From NCBI GenBank assembly GCA_039819115.1, contig JBCBST010000111.1, forward strand, positions 1 through 10,621: a stretch of 10,621 nucleotides of DNA, in the 5' to 3' direction. A model generated the notes under the pieces. It was given only the letters and a program-made list of their open reading frames with translations. It had not been told where the DNA came from and did not search any database. Position numbers and translations under genes: made by a program. Every line of letters starts with the position of its first letter. The stretch's first letter is position 1. The stretch comes from JBCBST01 sp039819115. GTDB lineage: Bacteria > Bacteroidota > Rhodothermia > Balneolales > Balneolaceae. This document shows, in pieces, positions 7,602 to 10,621 of this stretch.

Positions 7602-7632
7602 CAAAGATAGGTAGCACACAACTCACAATAAA
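7602..7632 (-). promoter_or_regulatory. Bacteroidota-type promoter of transketolase
   Basis: On the minus strand, TATCTTTG (7602-7609) is a perfect match to the TAnnTTTG -7 consensus. A TTTA (7629-7632), one base from the -33 TTTG, lies 19 nt upstream. The predicted transcript starts near 7595 and leaves an A-rich leader of about 25-30 nt before the ATG at 7569. No Shine-Dalgarno is seen in that leader, which is usual for this group. Confidence 0.6.
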
Positions 7633-7666
7633 TGGATGATGCTGTTTTAGGAAACATTTTGATAAC

Positions 7667-7701
7667 AAAAAAAAAGCCTCTATCTGTAGAATAGAGGCTT
7701 T
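7667..7701 (-). terminator. Strong intrinsic terminator of the TPR gene
   Basis: On the minus strand, AAAGCCTCTAT (7691-7701) and ATAGAGGCTTT (7673-7683) form a perfect 11-bp stem with a 7-nt loop. The T-run in the transcript, nine T (7667-7675), overlaps the end of the stem. It lies 19 bp after the TPR gene stop. The plus-strand side lacks a T-run, so it acts one way only. It insulates the transketolase promoter just downstream. Confidence 0.9.
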
Positions 7702-7720
7702 GGAGAAAAAGAAGAATGCA

Positions 7721-8737
7721 TTAATTACCAGGAGCGGCCGTTTTGCACTTTAATTCGAATTCCATTTTATGCTCAGAAGGTGCTTTGAATGATCCGTATG
7801 AAGCGTTCTTAAGAGCTTCACATGCCGGACCCTTGTTATCTTTTGCCTGGTGAGCCAGTCCTAATTCGAAATAAATCTTCGCTTTGTCAGTACGACCACC
7901 TTTTTCAAACTGAAGTGCCTGAGTTGCATTTTGAATGGCTTTGTCATAACTGCCTTGCTGGTTAGATGCTTCAGCAATGCGGTAGTACACATCGGCAGAT
8001 TCAGCATCATAAGCGAGTGCTTTATTTAAAAGCTCCAGCGATTTCGAGAAGTTTCTGGTTTCAATTTGCTTTGCGCCTGCAAACAGAAGCTCATCATGCG
8101 CTTTTGCTTTTGCACGACGTACAACCTGATTTTTACGGGTAGCTTCACCAACCTGAATAGCCTGATCTAAAAAAGTAACCATGCCGTCTAAGTCGGCCTC
8201 ATTGAGATTTTTATGAACCAGTGCTTTTTGGTAATAGGCCAGGGCATAGTTGCTGTTCATTTCCAGCGCCTTGCTAACCGAGGCATCCGCGCTTTGTGCG
8301 TCTCCGGCTTGCAATTGCTTTACCGATTTTTGGTAGTACAACTGAGGCATTACCCCGGAAATTCGCTTACTTAATGCGTCGTCTCCATATTCTGTAGCCA
8401 CACCAGATGCTTCATCAAACTGGGCAATAGCCTGATCAAGATCAGCAACGTTTTTTGAAGATTGGAATGACTTGAAAGCGACCAACGCTTTTTGATAGTA
8501 CATTTTAGGAATCTGCTTCTCAGAACGGGATTTAATATCCGTTCCATCTGCACCCAAGCCATCCGCAATGGTAGCTGCCTGTGTGAACGAAGAGATAGCA
8601 GCCTCAAAATCCTTACCTTTGGCCTGCTCTAACCCTGCATTATATGCTGTAATAGCATCAGCTTTATCTTGCGCATAACCAGCATAAGCAAACAAAGCCA
8701 TGAATAGTAGTAGAGAGATGGTTTTTAAACCCTTCAT
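7721..8737 (-). CDS. Secreted tetratricopeptide-repeat protein
   Basis: A 338-residue protein with a Sec signal peptide: MKGLK, a hydrophobic core (about 8-17) and a likely cleavage after AYAQ-like residues near 19-23. The rest is helical, with TPR-like repeats. YYQK recurs at 80, 134 and 168, with a related YYRI at 251. Segments near 227-300 (FSKSLELLNKAL, YDKAIQNATQAL) fit the TPR pattern best. The mature protein has only two cysteines, C306 and C331, flanking the last helix pair, which is consistent with a periplasmic disulfide. Such proteins usually act as binding scaffolds at the envelope; no specific function can be given. The frame stays open upstream to an ATG at 8824, but that extension has no signal-peptide character and would bury the signal, so ATG 8737 was chosen. 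It has its own terminator and probably forms a single-gene unit. Confidence 0.8.
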   Translation of the reverse strand: MKGLKTISLLLFMALFAYAGYAQDKADAITAYNAGLEQAKGKDFEAAISSFTQAATIADGLGADGTDIKSRSEKQIPKMYYQKALVAFKSFQSSKNVADLDQAIAQFDEASGVATEYGDDALSKRISGVMPQLYYQKSVKQLQAGDAQSADASVSKALEMNSNYALAYYQKALVHKNLNEADLDGMVTFLDQAIQVGEATRKNQVVRRAKAKAHDELLFAGAKQIETRNFSKSLELLNKALAYDAESADVYYRIAEASNQQGSYDKAIQNATQALQFEKGGRTDKAKIYFELGLAHQAKDNKGPACEALKNASYGSFKAPSEHKMEFELKCKTAAPGN

Positions 8738-8772
8738 AATGAATAATGTTTTGGTTTCTCTTAAAGAGGGGT

Positions 8773-8790
8773 TGAATTTAATGAAATTCA
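8773..8790. promoter_or_regulatory. Perfect inverted repeat in the TPR gene leader
   Basis: TGAATTT-AATG-AAATTCA is a perfect 7-bp inverted repeat with a 4-nt spacer, 35 bp upstream of the TPR gene ATG. A smaller dyad, CTCTTAAAGAG, lies between it and the start (8758-8768). It may be an operator or a 5' leader hairpin. AT-rich dyads also arise by chance, so function is only inferred. No clear promoter was recognised in this 132 bp gap. Confidence 0.3.
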
Positions 8791-8869
8791 CTCCATAATC
8801 TAAACCCATAACTGGATGATCCATTGATTTATTGCCAGCAGAGCCTATGTGAGCATTTTCTCATGTTCA

Positions 8870-9583
8870 TTAAAAATAAAAATTAGGCATAGGTTCCTTC
8901 TTGCTGTAAAAATCGCAAATAATATCTACAGCCTCTTTGGGCGAGTCGGTGATATGATAAAGGTCTGTGTCTTTATCCGATATCGTTCCCCATTCTTTCA
9001 TGGTTGTATTCACCCATTCAAGCAAACCGTTCCAATATTCAGTACCGTATAGAACAATAGGAATTTGGGTGATTTTTTGGGTTTGAATAAGGGTAAGGCT
9101 TTCAAACAATTCATCAAGGGTTCCGAACCCACCGGGAAAAACCACAAAACCCTGTGCATATTTCACAAACATGACTTTTCGGACGAAAAAATAATTGAAA
9201 TTGATTGCATAGTTCGGATCAACATGATCATTCAAACCGGTTTCAAAGGGAAGAGATATTCCTAATCCTACCGACTTCCCTTCCCCTCTGACCGCACCTT
9301 TATTACCGGCTTCCATAATTCCGGGGCCACCCCCTGTAATTACGCCAAAACCTTTTTTGGTAATTAAGTCTGCTACTTCAATCGCGTCCTTGTAATACTT
9401 GTTGTCTTCCGGCGTACGTGCGGATCCGAAAATAGACACACAGGGACCTATCTGGAAGAGTTTATCATAGCCTTCTACCAGTTCCCCCATAACTTTAAAA
9501 ATACTCCATACATCTCGGTCTACACCTTTTCGGTATTGATCTGGCGCCAAGAACTGACGTGTTCCATTGTTTTGTTCGGTCAT
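8870..9583 (-). CDS. LOG family protein (TIGR00730 Rossmann fold; nucleoside-5'-monophosphate phosphoribohydrolase)
   Basis: A complete 237-residue member of the LOG (lonely guy) / TIGR00730 family. The two signature motifs are intact: GGGPGIMEA (84-92) and PGGFGTLDE (150-158), with E158 the expected catalytic glutamate and an arginine at R135 before the second motif. Characterised members cleave the N-glycosidic bond of cytokinin riboside monophosphates or of ordinary purine or pyrimidine nucleoside monophosphates, releasing base and ribose-5-phosphate. In bacteria outside plant hosts, a housekeeping nucleotide-salvage role is more likely than cytokinin production. The N-terminal 40 residues (RKGVDRDVWSIFKVMGELVEGY) extend the minimal LOG core and recall the longer members. 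The start ATG is 4 bp after the DUF5683 stop, so the two are cotranscribed. The gene ends in tandem stops, TAA TGA. No terminator was found. Confidence 0.85.
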   Translation of the reverse strand: MTEQNNGTRQFLAPDQYRKGVDRDVWSIFKVMGELVEGYDKLFQIGPCVSIFGSARTPEDNKYYKDAIEVADLITKKGFGVITGGGPGIMEAGNKGAVRGEGKSVGLGISLPFETGLNDHVDPNYAINFNYFFVRKVMFVKYAQGFVVFPGGFGTLDELFESLTLIQTQKITQIPIVLYGTEYWNGLLEWVNTTMKEWGTISDKDTDLYHITDSPKEAVDIICDFYSKKEPMPNFYF

Positions 9584-9587
9584 AGTA

Positions 9588-10223
9588 CTAAAAAGACAAA
9601 GTTAAAGTTAGGCCGGGTGTAGCACCCGTTTGGGGATGTTGAATCACAGACGGCGAGACGGATGAGTTAAAAGACAAATCGTCTGAGACATTGAATGGGC
9701 GTAAATGGGCAAACACATAAGCATCAATGATATTTAACCCATAGGATAGAACGATGAACACATAGGTCATATCGCGACGATTCCTCAAAAAATTCCGTTG
9801 ATCGCGTAACGAGTTAGGACTTACGTTTTCAAGGTCAGCCCTTGTTTCACCAAATCGCAAATCGGTATTCGATTCAAAAGAATTGTAATACGCTGCTCTG
9901 TAATCGTGATACTCGCGCGTGAGGTACACACTATAATACCCAAGCCCTCCAAGCAATCCATATACGATCGGCACTTTCCAGGTTTGTTTGTTGGTCAACT
10001 GACCCCATCCAGGTATCGTCATTGATCTGAGCATGACTGCTCTGGGATCCGGAAAACCACTATTGAGTGTTGAACCTGAAGGTTGGGTATTTGCTTTAAA
10101 CGAAAATTCAGGCTTGAGTGGGGTTTGATCCTTAACCTGAGCTCTGAGAGCCTCGGTACTACAAACAACACAAATCAGGCTAAGAAACAGAATCCAGCAA
10201 TTGGAGGATACGTTCAAGATCAT
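9588..10223 (-). CDS. DUF5683 domain envelope protein, encoded directly after parB
   Basis: About 211 residues. After a hydrophobic N-terminal stretch ending in ALRAQ, which looks like a signal peptide or anchor, the DUF5683 core starts at DPRAVMLRSMTIPGWGQLTNKQ. It includes the hydrophobic segment VPIVYGLLGGLGYYSVYL and a second one near MTYVFIVLSYGLNIIDAYVFAHL, followed by FNVSDDLSF. This matches my recollection of the family: P-G-x-GQ-x-x-N-K at the front and N-x-x-DAY near the end. Its function is unknown, probably an inner-membrane or envelope protein. The chosen start, ATG 10223, overlaps parB by 44 bp. ATG 10259 is in frame, overlaps by 80 bp, and would add K/R residues that make a better signal-peptide n-region. 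The true start is unsettled. The LOG gene follows after 4 bp. Confidence 0.75.
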   Translation of the reverse strand: MILNVSSNCWILFLSLICVVCSTEALRAQVKDQTPLKPEFSFKANTQPSGSTLNSGFPDPRAVMLRSMTIPGWGQLTNKQTWKVPIVYGLLGGLGYYSVYLTREYHDYRAAYYNSFESNTDLRFGETRADLENVSPNSLRDQRNFLRNRRDMTYVFIVLSYGLNIIDAYVFAHLRPFNVSDDLSFNSSVSPSVIQHPQTGATPGLTLTLSF

Positions 10224-10621
10224 CTTCCGAGTAGTATTCAATTTTGATCTCACCTCCATCCTTTTTGGGTTTTACATTCACTTTAGTTCCAAACGTACGA
10301 CGAAGTCTTGAGGATATTTCATCATAAAACGGATCTTTTACTGCCGAAGATACCGTTTTGGAGATGTTCTTGGTTCCTAGGGCTCTTATGGCTTCTTCTA
10401 TTTGCCGTACAGACCAGCCTTCTTTTATCACCTTCGAAAGCAGCCTCTGCTGATCCGCTGTTGCTTCTACAGCCAGTAACGCCCTGGCATGACCATTGGT
10501 AATCTCTTCCTTTTTAAGAGCTGCCTGGATAAAATCAGGTAGAGAGAGCAGCCGAAGCATGTTGGTGACCGTAGTTCTGTTTTTACCAACCCGATCTGCA
10601 ACCTGAGCCTGCGTGTAGCTA
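10180..10621 (-). CDS. parB: Chromosome partitioning protein ParB (C-terminal half; 5' end beyond the window)
   Basis: 147 codons from the right edge to the stop. The visible part opens inside the helix-turn-helix: SYTQAQVADRVGKNRTTVTN precedes MLRLLSLPDFIQ, the classic ParB/Spo0J pattern. It continues through GHARALLAVEA and SVRQIEEAIR, and ends with the C-terminal dimerisation domain (GTKVNVKPKKDGGEIKIEYY, then SEDDLERILQLL). The N-terminal CTP-binding motif GERR and the ParA-interacting segment lie outside. ParB binds centromere-like parS sites, spreads as a CTP-gated clamp and acts with ParA in chromosome segregation. An ATG at 10560 begins an open frame but is internal to the HTH, not the real start. 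I did not find a parS-like site in this window. The downstream DUF5683 gene overlaps its end. Confidence 0.92.
   Translation of the reverse strand, partial: SYTQAQVADRVGKNRTTVTNMLRLLSLPDFIQAALKKEEITNGHARALLAVEATADQQRLLSKVIKEGWSVRQIEEAIRALGTKNISKTVSSAVKDPFYDEISSRLRRTFGTKVNVKPKKDGGEIKIEYYSEDDLERILQLLDSVS

Noticed and set aside
8738..8824. Upstream extension of the TPR protein to an ATG at 8824
   Set aside because: The 29 extra residues contain no signal-like features and would place the obvious signal peptide internally. The region also holds inverted repeats typical of a leader.
8851..8868. Imperfect hairpin after the LOG gene as a terminator
   Set aside because: The stem is about five pairs with a mismatch and no T-run follows, so it does not meet a terminator pattern.
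1..10621. A hidden defence, toxin, mobile or novel multi-gene system
   Set aside because: All sizeable frames belong to recognisable core families. There are no transposase, integrase, repeat arrays, tRNA-flanked boundaries or clusters of unknown genes.

Overview
The window is about 10.6 kb of moderate-GC chromosomal DNA from a bacterium of the Bacteroidota/Balneolota type. Three things suggest this. Shine-Dalgarno sequences are mostly absent. A promoter ahead of transketolase matches the Bacteroidota consensus (TATCTTTG at -7, TTTA at -33). A parB gene is followed by a DUF5683 envelope gene, an arrangement I remember as typical of that group. A narrower assignment, such as the marine genera of Balneolota, is only a guess. 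The content is core housekeeping. I see no mobile element, CRISPR array, phage, toxin/defence system, tRNA or rRNA.

Layout. Positions 1-522 (minus, cut by the edge) hold the N-terminal part of a methylthioribose-kinase-like phosphotransferase, 22 bp downstream of polA. Positions 545-3296 (minus) hold DNA polymerase I, split into two ORFs by one extra base inside the proofreading exonuclease domain; all visible catalytic motifs are present across the two pieces. Divergent from polA lies an adenosine deaminase family gene (3367-4359, plus). It is followed by a membrane-anchored SpoIIE/RsbU-type PP2C phosphatase (4424-5563, plus), with a palindromic element in the gap between them. The phosphatase converges, with only 8 bp between stop codons, on transketolase (5572-7569, minus). 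Upstream of the transketolase promoter is a strong intrinsic terminator (7667-7701). It closes the next minus-strand unit, a secreted TPR protein (7721-8737). The right end (8870-10621, minus) is a compact cluster in the transcription order parB (cut by the edge), DUF5683 protein, LOG-family protein.

How the genes relate. The minus-strand clusters polA/kinase and parB/DUF5683/LOG look like operons from spacing and overlap. The others look like single genes with their own signals. Themes are DNA replication and repair (polA), chromosome segregation (parB), nucleoside and pentose metabolism (deaminase, transketolase, LOG nucleosidase, kinase-like protein), signalling (PP2C phosphatase) and cell envelope (DUF5683, TPR). 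There is no evidence that they form one system.

The one clear anomaly is the polA frameshift. It may be a sequencing or assembly error, a real mutation, or less probably a +1 recoding or split-gene arrangement. Secondary points are unusual active-site residues in the deaminase and several perfect inverted repeats in short intergenic gaps. No gene-free stretch exceeds about 150 bp. I did not find a convincing new biological system.
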